Of a DNA stretch of 64,000 nucleotides, positions 52,577 to 60,689 are shown piece by piece. Position numbers and translations under genes: made by a program. Every line of letters begins with the position of its first letter. Positions within the stretch are counted from its first letter, which is position 1. The notes below the pieces were generated by a model. That model made no database searches and was not told the origin of the DNA. It was given only the letters and a program-made list of their open reading frames with translations. Source of the stretch: an uncultured Bacteroidales bacterium. GTDB lineage: Bacteria > Bacteroidota > Bacteroidia > Bacteroidales > Bacteroidaceae. The stretch covers positions 1 to 64,000 of the forward strand of contig CALEFD010000034.1 of assembly GCA_937876995.1 (NCBI GenBank), written 5' to 3'.

Positions 52577-53899
52577 ATGAAAAGATTCTCACGTATCTTT
52601 TTTGTAATGATGATACTTGTAGGTACATCGTTACAAGTGTTTGCAAAAGATGATGACCGTAATCAGATTCTAAAGGTTTATAACTGGGCTGATTACATAG
52701 ACGAAAGTCTGATTACCGAATTTGAAGAATGGTATAAAGAACAGACCGGTGAAGATGTTGAAGTAATCTATCAGACTTTCGACATAAACGAAGTAATGCT
52801 TACTAAGATTGAGAAGGGACACGAAGATTATGATGTAGTATGCCCTTCGGAGTATATCATAGAAAGAATGTTGCGTAACAACCTGCTTCAGCCTATCAAT
52901 AAAGATTTTGGCAACACTCCCGACTATACCAAAAATGTATCTCCATACGCAATGGAACAGTTTGGAAAGATGTCCAATAGTGTCAACACCAATGACTATG
53001 CAGTAGGTTATATGTGGGGCACAACAGGTATAATGTACAACACCGCTATGGTAACCAAAGAAGAAGCATCTACTTGGGGAATTCTTTGGGATCCTAAGTA
53101 CGAAAGCAAAATTCTTATGAAAGATGCAGTTCGCGATGTTTACGGTTCAATTATGATGTATGTTCGTCAGAACGAAATCAAAAGTGGTAAAACATCACGT
53201 TCTACAGTTATGAACGACGGTAGCGACGATGCTCTTAAACTGTTTGAAGATACAATGATAGCAGCTAAAAGCAACATCGCAGGTTGGGAAGTTGATTTTG
53301 GCAAGGAACGTATGGTTCAGGGCAAAGCCTGGGTAAACGTTACATGGAGTGGCGATGCCATGTGGGCAATGGACGAAGTTGGTGATGCAGTAGATCTGGA
53401 TTACGTTGTTCCTAATGAGGGAAGTAACGTTTGGTTTGATGGTTGGGTTATACCAAAATATGCAAAGAACACAAAAGCAGCAAGCTACTTCATTAACTAT
53501 ATGTGTATTCCAGAAAATGCAATCCGTAATATGGAAGAAATAGGTTATGTAAGTGTAATTGCCACCCCGGAAATTATGGATTACATAACGGATGAAGAAC
53601 TTGAAGAAACCATAAATCTGACCTATTTCTTTGGCGAAGGCGCCGATAGTGTTAAGGCAAGTCCTATTCTATACCCGGATGCATCAGTAATAGAGCGTTG
53701 TGCTTTGATGCACGATTGTGGTGACAGAACAGAAGCCATGTTAGATATGTGGTCAAGAATTAAAGGCGACAGTCTGAATATGGGAATGTTACTGATTGTT
53801 GCTGCAACAGTAGTTATTATTGTTATATTGGTGATAATCAACATAATGAAAAAGTCCAAGAACAAGAAGAAAAAATCACGCGGAAAGAGTCGCAGATAA
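52577..53899 (+). CDS. potD: polyamine-binding protein PotD with C-terminal membrane anchor
   Basis: The substrate-binding protein of the transporter: 440 residues against ~350 for E. coli PotD. It has a signal peptide (MKRFSRIFFVMMILVGTSLQVFA), then the PotD core starting LKVYNWADYIDESLITEFEE, with VVCPSEYIIERMLRNNLLQPI and YAVGYMWGTTGIMYNT. Unlike the soluble enterobacterial protein, it ends in a single hydrophobic helix (about 402-424, MGMLLIVAATVVIIVILVII...) and a very basic tail (KNKKKKSRGKSRR). This anchors it to the inner membrane with the tail in the cytoplasm. There is no lipobox. It is the last gene of potABCD. Confidence 0.93.
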   Translation: MKRFSRIFFVMMILVGTSLQVFAKDDDRNQILKVYNWADYIDESLITEFEEWYKEQTGEDVEVIYQTFDINEVMLTKIEKGHEDYDVVCPSEYIIERMLRNNLLQPINKDFGNTPDYTKNVSPYAMEQFGKMSNSVNTNDYAVGYMWGTTGIMYNTAMVTKEEASTWGILWDPKYESKILMKDAVRDVYGSIMMYVRQNEIKSGKTSRSTVMNDGSDDALKLFEDTMIAAKSNIAGWEVDFGKERMVQGKAWVNVTWSGDAMWAMDEVGDAVDLDYVVPNEGSNVWFDGWVIPKYAKNTKAASYFINYMCIPENAIRNMEEIGYVSVIATPEIMDYITDEELEETINLTYFFGEGADSVKASPILYPDASVIERCALMHDCGDRTEAMLDMWSRIKGDSLNMGMLLIVAATVVIIVILVIINIMKKSKNKKKKSRGKSRR

Positions 53900-53916
53900 A
53901 TTTTTATAGCATACAG

Positions 53917-53950
53917 AACGGGCCAATTAAAAAAATTGGTCCGTTTTTTT
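53917..53950 (+). terminator. intrinsic terminator of the pot operon
   Basis: AACGGGCCAATT (53917-53928) / AATTGGTCCGTT (53934-53945), 12 bp with one G-T, loop AAAAA, then a T-run. Confidence 0.9.
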
Positions 53951-53983
53951 ATCCACTCTCTTGCATTATAGTTTTATTAAACT

Positions 53984-53991
53984 TACTTTTG
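53984..53991 (+). promoter_or_regulatory. -7 promoter element of the glycosyltransferase-pyrC pair
   Basis: TACTTTTG, an exact TAnnTTTG match, with CTTG (53960-53963) at -33 distance. The ATG is at 54026. Confidence 0.55.
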
Positions 53992-54025
53992 TGAGATTAA
54001 GGACAAGAAGAAAAATTGCAACATT

Positions 54026-54778
54026 ATGAATAGCAGTGACAGCATAGTAATTATTCCTACTTATAATGAGAAGGAAAATATTGAGAATATTATACGTGCA
54101 GTATTAGGTTTAGACATCAATGTCAATATTCTGATTATTGACGATGGTTCACCTGACGGAACTGCCGATATTGTAAAACGTCTGCAAAAAGAGGAATTTG
54201 CAGATAGACTATTCATAGTAGAACGTTCCGGCAAATTGGGTTTGGGAACCGCATACATAACCGGATTTAAATGGGCTATAGAACACAAGTATGACTATAT
54301 ATTTGAAATGGATGCCGATTTCTCACATGACCCGAAAGACCTGCCTCGTCTGCTCAAAGCCTGTCGCGAAGATGGCTATGACGTAGCAATTGGTTCCAGA
54401 TACATAAGCGGTGTAAATGTTGTAAACTGGCCTATGGGAAGAGTAATAATGTCTTATTATGCTTCCAAATATGTACAGTTGGTAACAGGCGTAAAAATCA
54501 AAGACACCACTGCAGGCTTTAAGTGTTACAGACGTCAGGTATTGGAAACTATAGAATTGGACAAGATACGTTTCAAAGGCTATGCATTCCAGATAGAGAT
54601 GAAGTTTACCGCATACAAATGCGGATTCAAGATAAAGGAGGTGCCGGTTATATTTGTCAATCGCGAATTAGGTACATCAAAGATGAGTGGAGGCATATTT
54701 AGTGAAGCTCTCTTTGGAGTTATCAGACTTAAAGTATCAAGTTGGTTTAGAAAATATCCACAGAAACAGATTTCATAA
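54026..54778 (+). CDS. GT2 glycosyltransferase, polyprenol-phosphate mannosyltransferase type
   Basis: It transfers a sugar from a nucleotide sugar to a polyprenyl phosphate at the membrane's inner face (dolichol-P-mannose-synthase-like). The 250 residues contain IIPTYNEKENIENIIRAV, IIDDGSPDGTADIV, the DxD-region EMDADFSHDP and the family KDTTAGFKCYRRQVL. There is no C-terminal membrane domain, so it is the short soluble or peripheral type. The donor sugar is not certain. It overlaps pyrC by one base (TAATG). Confidence 0.92.
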   Translation: MNSSDSIVIIPTYNEKENIENIIRAVLGLDINVNILIIDDGSPDGTADIVKRLQKEEFADRLFIVERSGKLGLGTAYITGFKWAIEHKYDYIFEMDADFSHDPKDLPRLLKACREDGYDVAIGSRYISGVNVVNWPMGRVIMSYYASKYVQLVTGVKIKDTTAGFKCYRRQVLETIELDKIRFKGYAFQIEMKFTAYKCGFKIKEVPVIFVNRELGTSKMSGGIFSEALFGVIRLKVSSWFRKYPQKQIS

Positions 54779-56130
54779 TGGCATATACTCTTATTCACAA
54801 TGCATCGGTTGTAAACGAAGGAACAATCTGCAAAGCATCGGTTGTTATTGAAAACGACACTATTTATGGTATCTATCCTGTAACGGAAGAACCCAAATTT
54901 GATTTCAGCAATAAAATAGATGCTACAGACCTATTCCTTTTGCCGGGTGTAATAGATGATCACGTACACTTTAGAGAACCAGGACTGACACATAAAGCCA
55001 ATATCTATTCAGAAAGCAGAGCGGCAGTAGCCGGTGGTGTTACCACCATATTCGATATGCCCAATTGCATACCGCAGACTACTACAGTCCAAGCATTGGA
55101 AGAGAAATTCAGCATAGCCCAAAAGAGTTGTGCAACCAACTATTCATTTTACATAGGAGCAACAAAAACAAATCTTTCGGAGATTGAAGCTATAGACCCA
55201 AACAGCATTTGTGGTATAAAGCTGTTTATGGGTTCAAGTACCGGCGGTATGCTTGTTGACGATGCTAAATCCATACGCCAACTATTCAGTGTAGCCAAAA
55301 TGCCTGTTGCTGCCCACTGCGAAGATACCGACATAATTAACAGGAATACAGAAAAAATAAAGATAAAAGTAGGTAATTCTGCTTCTATTATCTACCATCC
55401 CGTTATTAGAGACCAGGAAGCATGTTATGCATCAACATCAAAAGCTATAGATATTGCTTCGGGCACCAATGTACGTCTTCATATTTTACATATAAGCACA
55501 GCAAAGGAGCTGGAACTGTTTTCCAAATTGCCATTGCAGGAAAAAAGAATTACTGCCGAAGCCTGCATAGCACATTTGATGTTTAGTTTTGAGGACTATG
55601 AAACATTGGGTGCTAAGATAAAGTGTAATCCGTCAATCAAACACATTAATGACAGAAATGCTCTACGTGCAGCACTTACTGATGGAACTATAGATATTGT
55701 AGGTACAGACCATGCCCCACATCTGCTAAAAGAGAAAGAGGGTGGCGCATTGACAGCCACATCGGGAATGCCTACACACCCATACTCGCTTCTATCTATG
55801 CTCAATTTAGCTGACCAAGGTGTATTGAAACTTACCGATATAGCAAGACTTATGTGCCATAATCCTGCAGATTTGTTTGGTATCTGTAAAAGAGGATATA
55901 TAAGGAGTGGTTATAAAGCAGATTTGGTACTTATTTCAAAATGTAGTGCCAATAATCCCAACATAGCAGATTCACACCTTAATATGTGCGGTTGGAATCC
56001 ATTGGAAGGTAAAAGTTTTGGATGGAATATCCACAGCACATTTGTAAATGGCCAGATAGCTTACAAGGAAGGAAAAATATCTGACAAAATTTTTGGAGAA
56101 AGAGTTCTATTCTGTAATAGGAACAGTTAG
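54778..56130 (+). CDS. pyrC: dihydroorotase
   Basis: It cyclises carbamoyl-aspartate to dihydroorotate. The 450 residues are the class I (amidohydrolase, long) form: HVHFREPGLTHKANIYSESRAAVAGGVTT (metal-binding HxH), AHCEDTDII, HILHISTAKEL, and VGTDHAPH with the catalytic Asp. It overlaps the upstream glycosyltransferase by one base. The stop codon overlaps that of the convergent lipoprotein gene (TTAG shared, 56127-56130). The next enzyme, PyrD/PyrK, is encoded at 15-16.7 kb. Confidence 0.95.
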   Translation: MAYTLIHNASVVNEGTICKASVVIENDTIYGIYPVTEEPKFDFSNKIDATDLFLLPGVIDDHVHFREPGLTHKANIYSESRAAVAGGVTTIFDMPNCIPQTTTVQALEEKFSIAQKSCATNYSFYIGATKTNLSEIEAIDPNSICGIKLFMGSSTGGMLVDDAKSIRQLFSVAKMPVAAHCEDTDIINRNTEKIKIKVGNSASIIYHPVIRDQEACYASTSKAIDIASGTNVRLHILHISTAKELELFSKLPLQEKRITAEACIAHLMFSFEDYETLGAKIKCNPSIKHINDRNALRAALTDGTIDIVGTDHAPHLLKEKEGGALTATSGMPTHPYSLLSMLNLADQGVLKLTDIARLMCHNPADLFGICKRGYIRSGYKADLVLISKCSANNPNIADSHLNMCGWNPLEGKSFGWNIHSTFVNGQIAYKEGKISDKIFGERVLFCNRNS

Positions 56131-56813
56131 TTTATTTCATAACCCACCTTATTGGCATAATTCTCCACAAAAGGCGATTTAAGAAACTCCTTTGGAGCAT
56201 GATCCAAAATTCTCTTTATAAGAGGAGTTATGCTTTTGGTATCGGAATTACAAAGCATAGAGAATACACCTACTGAAACTTTCTGATTAAAGTTTTCAGT
56301 AATGAACTTATACATTAAATTCTCCATTTCTACGCATATATCGTCTATAGCTTTGTTTATGCGTTCCAGTTCGTCTTTATTAAACAGTCCATTTGAAATT
56401 AGAGACATCTTTTTCTGCACTGTCTCTTCATACCTGTTATCTATAATACGTTTCTCAGCAAGAAAGTCATATAGAAGTTCATTCTGTTCTGTTCCATCTA
56501 CATCATACTGTGTAGGCTTTATATTTACACTTATTTCGCCCTTCTCCAGGTATAGAGGTAGAATAGGCTCTTTACCACGACACAATATTGCAAATGTTAT
56601 ATCATCTACAATACCATCCATCTTAAATTGACCATGATAAACTTTACAGGAATCAATAAAGCTAAAATCGCCATCTGTATAACTTACCAAATTCAGTTGC
56701 AATCCTTCGTATCCATATAGATCCACCTTACCTTCTATCTTGTATTTGTGTACACAAGAATCAAGCAGCAAGATTAAGAGCATTGACATTAGTATTAAAT
56801 ATACACTTTTCAT
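56127..56813 (-). CDS. DUF4369-type lipoprotein
   Basis: This 228-residue protein has a lipoprotein signal (MKSVYLILMSMLLILLLDSC, Cys20) and an N-terminal beta domain beginning YKIEGKVDLYGYEGLQLNLV, as in DUF4369 proteins. These often precede thioredoxin-like domains. Here a helical C-terminal part follows and no CxxC thioredoxin motif is seen, so it may have lost or never had the redox part. I use the ATG at 56813. A longer frame to 56870 runs through a -7 box. Its last 4 bases overlap the end of pyrC, tail to tail. Confidence 0.75.
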   Translation of the reverse strand: MKSVYLILMSMLLILLLDSCVHKYKIEGKVDLYGYEGLQLNLVSYTDGDFSFIDSCKVYHGQFKMDGIVDDITFAILCRGKEPILPLYLEKGEISVNIKPTQYDVDGTEQNELLYDFLAEKRIIDNRYEETVQKKMSLISNGLFNKDELERINKAIDDICVEMENLMYKFITENFNQKVSVGVFSMLCNSDTKSITPLIKRILDHAPKEFLKSPFVENYANKVGYEIN

Positions 56814-56837
56814 ACATAATCTTCTTAAAACGGACTG

Positions 56838-56866
56838 CAAAAATACAACGTAGATTGATACGTTGT
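56838..56866 (-). promoter_or_regulatory. promoter with operator-like palindrome for the DUF4369 gene
   Basis: Minus-strand -7 box TATTTTTG (56838-56845) touches an 8-bp inverted repeat, ACAACGTA (56845-56852) / TACGTTGT (56859-56866), with a 6-bp centre. This fits a dimeric regulator site covering the -33/-7 spacer. Confidence 0.5.
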
Positions 56867-56945
56867 TCAAATAAGGAATTATTTTATCATTATTTAATGT
56901 TCCTCAATATATTACAATACAATATGTGTTAAAAAAAGTTTACTC

Positions 56946-57377
56946 TTACTCTTCTTTATCTTCCAATTCCTTATTTCTGGCATCAATTCTAAAAGATGAA
57001 TAGAGTTCAAACAGTGTGGCTATACAGAGGGTCACTATCCAACTGTTCTTTGCAGTCAGTGTAAGCAATAAAGATTTTATAGTATCATTCATTGTATTGT
57101 TAAACATAAGTTTCTGATGATACTCTCCCGACAACATCAGACACCCTGTTACAACCAGCAGAATTGCCCCCAACACCTGTTGTGAACGCAACCTTTTAAG
57201 TATCAAATCATCACCGTCATATCTATCGGACATCTGCGCCGATGCAAACAAAACAGAGCCAAACAGATACAGATATGGAGCATATTCCCAACCTGTTATC
57301 ATTACCATAGCACCAACCAGAAGAAGCACGCCCCCTATGGTCATTATTATATTAATCATCTTATTCATATTTGACAC
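56946..57377 (-). CDS. small integral membrane protein, unknown function
   Basis: 143 residues with four hydrophobic helices: IINIIMTIGGVLLLVGAMVM, APYLYLFGSVLFASA, VLGAILLVVTGCLML and WIVTLCIATLFELYSSF. The loop between helices 2 and 3 is charged (SDRYDGDDLILKRLRSQQ) and the tail is acidic (KELEDKEE). I do not recognise the family with certainty. It overlaps the stop of the DivIC/FtsB-like gene by one base, so the two are probably translated together and may act in the same process (envelope or division). Confidence 0.7.
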   Translation of the reverse strand: MSNMNKMINIIMTIGGVLLLVGAMVMITGWEYAPYLYLFGSVLFASAQMSDRYDGDDLILKRLRSQQVLGAILLVVTGCLMLSGEYHQKLMFNNTMNDTIKSLLLTLTAKNSWIVTLCIATLFELYSSFRIDARNKELEDKEE

Positions 57378-57688
57378 TATCTTTCATATACGAATATATC
57401 TTCGTCCTCCTGACGCATAAAATACTTTTCTCTTGCTATATGTTCTTTCAAAAGACTGTCGTCATCAAGTTCTTGAATTAACTTTTCATCTCTTTCTATC
57501 TGTTTTTTATATGCTTCTATCTCTGTCTTCAGTTCTCTAATTTCACGTTTCTGAGTGATACGTACAAACAGATTATTATCATCTATAAACAGTATGAACA
57601 CTACAAAAAAAAGAATGGCAAGCAGTATCTTGTTATTCTTTATAAACTCCAGAATTCCATTCTTATCGGTCTTATTATTTTCATCCAT
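57377..57688 (-). CDS. DivIC/FtsB-like septum formation initiator
   Basis: This 103-residue bitopic protein has a short cytoplasmic N-terminus, one transmembrane helix (about 21-37, LLAILFFVVFILFI), then a coiled coil (ITQKREIRELKTEIEAYKKQIERDEKLIQEL) and a short C-terminal ...HIAREKYFMRQEDEDIFVY. This is the layout of FtsB/DivIC, which joins FtsL and FtsQ/DivIB in the divisome. The start is ATG 57688 (MDENNK); ATG 57694 is also possible. A longer frame to 58015 would run into dnaX and is a shadow. A -7-like TATCTTCG lies on the minus strand at 57715-57722. Confidence 0.85.
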   Translation of the reverse strand: MDENNKTDKNGILEFIKNNKILLAILFFVVFILFIDDNNLFVRITQKREIRELKTEIEAYKKQIERDEKLIQELDDDSLLKEHIAREKYFMRQEDEDIFVYER

Positions 57689-57784
57689 AACCATCGCACT
57701 TTTATTGTTGTTTGCGAAGATACAATTTTTATCACTTTTCTGAATGATAAGAGAGAAAAAATAGCTAACTTCGCCATAGTAATT

Positions 57785-57792
57785 TATGTTTG
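57785..57792 (+). promoter_or_regulatory. -7 promoter element of dnaX
   Basis: TATGTTTG, an exact TAnnTTTG match 22 bp before the dnaX ATG. Confidence 0.55.
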
Positions 57793-57814
57793 AAACAGTC
57801 AATAGCAATACACT

Positions 57815-59584
57815 ATGGATAACTATATAGTTTCTGCAAGAAAATATCGTCCGGCCACATTCCAGACAGTTGTGGGACAGGGCGCATTGACAGCAACACT
57901 GAAAAATGCTATTCAATCCGGTAAGTTGGCACATTCTTACCTGTTTTGTGGTCCTCGCGGTGTAGGTAAAACCACTTGTGCCAGAATATTTGCAAAAACC
58001 ATTAACTGCGAACATCTCACTCCAGAAGGTGAAGCATGTGGAGAGTGCGAATCATGCCGTAGCTTTAACGAAGAACTGCGTTCATACAACGTATTTGAAC
58101 TTGACGCTGCCAGCAACAATTCAGTAGATGACATCCGTTTGCTCACAGACCAAGTAAGAATACCGCCAATGAATGGCAAATATAAGGTGTATGTGATTGA
58201 CGAGGTTCACATGCTTTCACAGGCTGCTTTCAACGCATTTCTAAAAACATTAGAAGAACCACCTCACTATGCCATTTTTATATTGGCAACAACAGAAAAA
58301 CATAAAATCATCCCTACTATTCTATCGCGTTGTCAGGTGTATGACTTTAACAGGATAAGCAACGAAAGTATTGTTGCTCATCTAAAGGATGTTGCAGAAA
58401 AAGAGGGTGTTCAGGCAGAAACAGAAGCATTGAGCATAATAGCAGAGAAATCTGATGGTGGTATGCGCGATGCACTTTCAATTTTTGATCAGGTAGTAAG
58501 TTTTACACGCGGAAACGTAACATACAGCCAGACTATTGCAAATCTGAATGTACTGGATTATGAATACTATTTTAGATTTACAGATCTATTCATAGAAAAA
58601 AAGATTCCGGAAGCTCTTCTGCTTCTCAATGAGATAATGGAAAAGGGATTTGATTGCACTCATCTTATTAGCGGATTGATGCTCCATTTTAGAAATCTGT
58701 TAGTAAGTAAAGATGCCTGCACACTACCGTTACTCAATGTAAGCGGAACTATACGTGAACGCTATGGAAAACAGGCCGAAAAGTGCGAAGCCAAGTTCCT
58801 ATACCGTGTAATGAAAATCTTTAACAACTGCGATTTGAATTACAAAGTAAGCAAGAACAGACGCCTGCTTGTGGAATTAACCATAATTCAGGCAGCCCAG
58901 GCCATAGACGAAGACGATGAATCCAGTGGGCGTAAGCCCAAAAGATTAAAACCCATATTTCAAGCTGTTGTTCCTAATCAGGCTACGACAGCACAAACTG
59001 TGTCACCACAGGTAAACAGAGTTCAGGCGCCGGTTTCTACTCCAGCTAAGAATACCGCAAGTGGTGCTATTCCAAACATTAACATAGAGGTAAAAGCTAC
59101 ACGTCAGGTAGCCAAAAAGGGACGCGATGCCATATTTGCATCTATTTACGGAAATAAAAAGCAAGAAGCCACAAAGACAGAAACTGCCAAAGCGATAGTA
59201 AATGAAAGCAAACAGATACGTCCTTTAACCGACGATCTATTACAGGTTCATTGGATGGATTATGCATCACAACTACCAAGAGAACAGGCTCCGCTTGCCA
59301 ACAGAATGGTAAACATAAAGCCGGTGGTAACATCATCGGACAGCTTTACAATAACCGTCTTTAACAAGATGGTGGAAGAAGACATTAAAGCATATCAAGA
59401 CCAAATCCTTGCAGCATTAGGTACTCACTTCAATAATGCCAATCTAAAGATGAGTATTGTTATACAAGAGGCAACAGATGCCGTTTCACGTATTCTTACA
59501 CGCGCACAACGTCTTGACCAGATGAAGGAGGAATACCCTGCCCTCTCCGACCTAACCAAACGCTTAGACCTGGAACTAAAATAA
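57815..59584 (+). CDS. dnaX: DNA polymerase III subunits gamma and tau
   Basis: The ATPase of the clamp loader. The 589 residues start with the AAA+ module: YRPATFQTVVGQG, Walker A GPRGVGKTTCARIFAK, a C4 zinc site (C..C..C..C within CEHLTPEGEACGECESC), Walker B VYVIDEVHMLS, and sensor-1 ATTEKHKIIPTILSRCQ. A linker rich in Thr, Ala, Pro and Gln (about 385-470) precedes a C-terminal tau domain. I see no slippery A-run typical of the E. coli gamma frameshift in the part I checked. It is divergent from the DivIC-like gene. Confidence 0.96.
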   Translation: MDNYIVSARKYRPATFQTVVGQGALTATLKNAIQSGKLAHSYLFCGPRGVGKTTCARIFAKTINCEHLTPEGEACGECESCRSFNEELRSYNVFELDAASNNSVDDIRLLTDQVRIPPMNGKYKVYVIDEVHMLSQAAFNAFLKTLEEPPHYAIFILATTEKHKIIPTILSRCQVYDFNRISNESIVAHLKDVAEKEGVQAETEALSIIAEKSDGGMRDALSIFDQVVSFTRGNVTYSQTIANLNVLDYEYYFRFTDLFIEKKIPEALLLLNEIMEKGFDCTHLISGLMLHFRNLLVSKDACTLPLLNVSGTIRERYGKQAEKCEAKFLYRVMKIFNNCDLNYKVSKNRRLLVELTIIQAAQAIDEDDESSGRKPKRLKPIFQAVVPNQATTAQTVSPQVNRVQAPVSTPAKNTASGAIPNINIEVKATRQVAKKGRDAIFASIYGNKKQEATKTETAKAIVNESKQIRPLTDDLLQVHWMDYASQLPREQAPLANRMVNIKPVVTSSDSFTITVFNKMVEEDIKAYQDQILAALGTHFNNANLKMSIVIQEATDAVSRILTRAQRLDQMKEEYPALSDLTKRLDLELK

Positions 59585-59586
59585 AT

Positions 59587-60405
59587 TTACCAGGGGAAAG
59601 TTTCCGGATCGTTTAGAACATTTGAACGTAGATTTTTGTTCAAAGAACTTATAGCATCCATATCTTTATTACTCAATTCAAAAGTCATAACCTCCAGATT
59701 CTCTGCAAAATGATTTGGTTTGGCACGAGGTATAGTAATTAAATCACGCTGCACTATCCATCTCAACACAATTTGTGAAGCTGTTTTACAATATTTCTCT
59801 GCAAGCGATTGCAATAATGAATCGCCTAAAATATCTATATCGCCTTGTCCAAATGGCCCCCACGCTTCCACCTGAATTCCTAAATTATGGTTAATGGCTA
59901 TATTTTCAACTTGCGTCATGTAGGGATGTACCTCTATTTGGTTTACAGCAGGTAATATTTCTGCATATTCTAAAAGGTCATTAAGATGATGCTGATTGAA
60001 ATTACTTACACCTATAGAACGTACCTTACCCTGTTTTACATACTCTTCCATAACCTGCCAGGTATGCTTAACACAATCTTTAACAGGCCAATGTATCAGC
60101 AATAAATCCACATAATCTGAACCCAATTTCAGCAAGCTTTCATCAATAGATTTAGCAACTGTAGCAGCTCCCTCACGCATAATGTTTGTAGCCACTTTTG
60201 TGGTAAGAAATATCTTATCTCTTGATATACCGGAATCTAATATACCCAGGCCTACTTCTGCTTCATTTTCATAACCCTGCGCTGTATCTATATGTCGGAA
60301 ACCGGCCTCTAAAGCTAAACGCACATTTTCTCTTGCTGTTTCTCCCTTTAGAGTCCATGTACCTACTCCAATCTGCGGAATCTCTATACCATTGTTTAGT
60401 TTCAT
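59587..60405 (-). CDS. aldo/keto reductase
   Basis: A cytoplasmic NADPH-dependent reductase of 272 residues, (alpha/beta)8 barrel, closest in pattern to 2,5-diketo-gluconate reductase-type AKR5 proteins. Catalytic residues are visible: Asp in GFRHIDTAQGYENE with Tyr in the same stretch, Lys in FLTTKV, and His in LLIHWPV. The AKR signatures VRSIGVSNFNQHHL and IPRAKPNHFAENL are present. Its true substrate is unknown. It ends 3 bp from the convergent dnaX stop. Its -7 box lies inside a long direct repeat (60428-60454). Confidence 0.92.
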   Translation of the reverse strand: MKLNNGIEIPQIGVGTWTLKGETARENVRLALEAGFRHIDTAQGYENEAEVGLGILDSGISRDKIFLTTKVATNIMREGAATVAKSIDESLLKLGSDYVDLLLIHWPVKDCVKHTWQVMEEYVKQGKVRSIGVSNFNQHHLNDLLEYAEILPAVNQIEVHPYMTQVENIAINHNLGIQVEAWGPFGQGDIDILGDSLLQSLAEKYCKTASQIVLRWIVQRDLITIPRAKPNHFAENLEVMTFELSNKDMDAISSLNKNLRSNVLNDPETFPW

Positions 60406-60427
60406 ATTTTTGTCTAATTTCAGTGTG

Positions 60428-60435
60428 CAAATATA
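60428..60435 (-). promoter_or_regulatory. -7 element of the aldo/keto reductase gene, inside repeat A
   Basis: Minus-strand TATATTTG, an exact TAnnTTTG match 22 bp before the ATG. A second identical box occurs in the next repeat copy at 60503-60510. Confidence 0.5.
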
Positions 60436-60645
60436 CGTTTAAGTGAGCGAGAAATATGAAGCTTGCTTCAATATTTTTCAAAGCGAACGCTAGTATATTA
60501 TTCAAATATACGTTTAAGTGAGCGAGAAAGTTGAGCAAGCGAATGGGTGAAAATTTATTTTCACACGCAATGAGCGCAGCCAACTTCGCTAAAAGCAAAT
60601 ATGAAGCTTGCTTCAATATTTTTCAAAGCGAACGTTAGTATATTA
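60428..60645. repeat. compound direct-repeat block with hairpins
   Basis: Repeat A, 27 bp, is identical at 60428-60454 and 60503-60529 (core ATATACGTTTAAGTGAGCGA). Repeat B, 49 bp with one mismatch, lies at 60452-60500 and 60597-60645 and holds the inverted core TGAAGCTTGCTTCA. The order is A-B-A-spacer-B, so one 73-bp AB unit is repeated with a 67-bp spacer inserted. The spacer has the palindrome GTGAAAATTTATTTTCAC (60547-60564). The block is non-coding and may be a REP-like or genome-wide interspersed element. Confidence 0.7.
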
Positions 60646-60657
60646 CCCAGCTTTCAT

Positions 60658-60665
60658 TATCTTCG
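60658..60665 (+). promoter_or_regulatory. possible -7 element of the SIMPL operon
   Basis: TATCTTCG, one base off TAnnTTTG, 24 bp before the ATG. Confidence 0.35.
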
Positions 60666-60689
60666 CAAAAACAAATAAAAACGTAAATT

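Noticed and set aside
57689..58015. Long N-terminal extension of the DivIC/FtsB-like gene
   Set aside because: It runs antisense into dnaX and is Cys-rich and unlike the family. The family-typical start is at 57688.
60269..60616. Minus-strand 115-codon ORF with FLAHLNVYL occurring twice
   Set aside because: It is a translation of the non-coding A/B repeat block and overlaps the start of the aldo/keto reductase gene in another frame.
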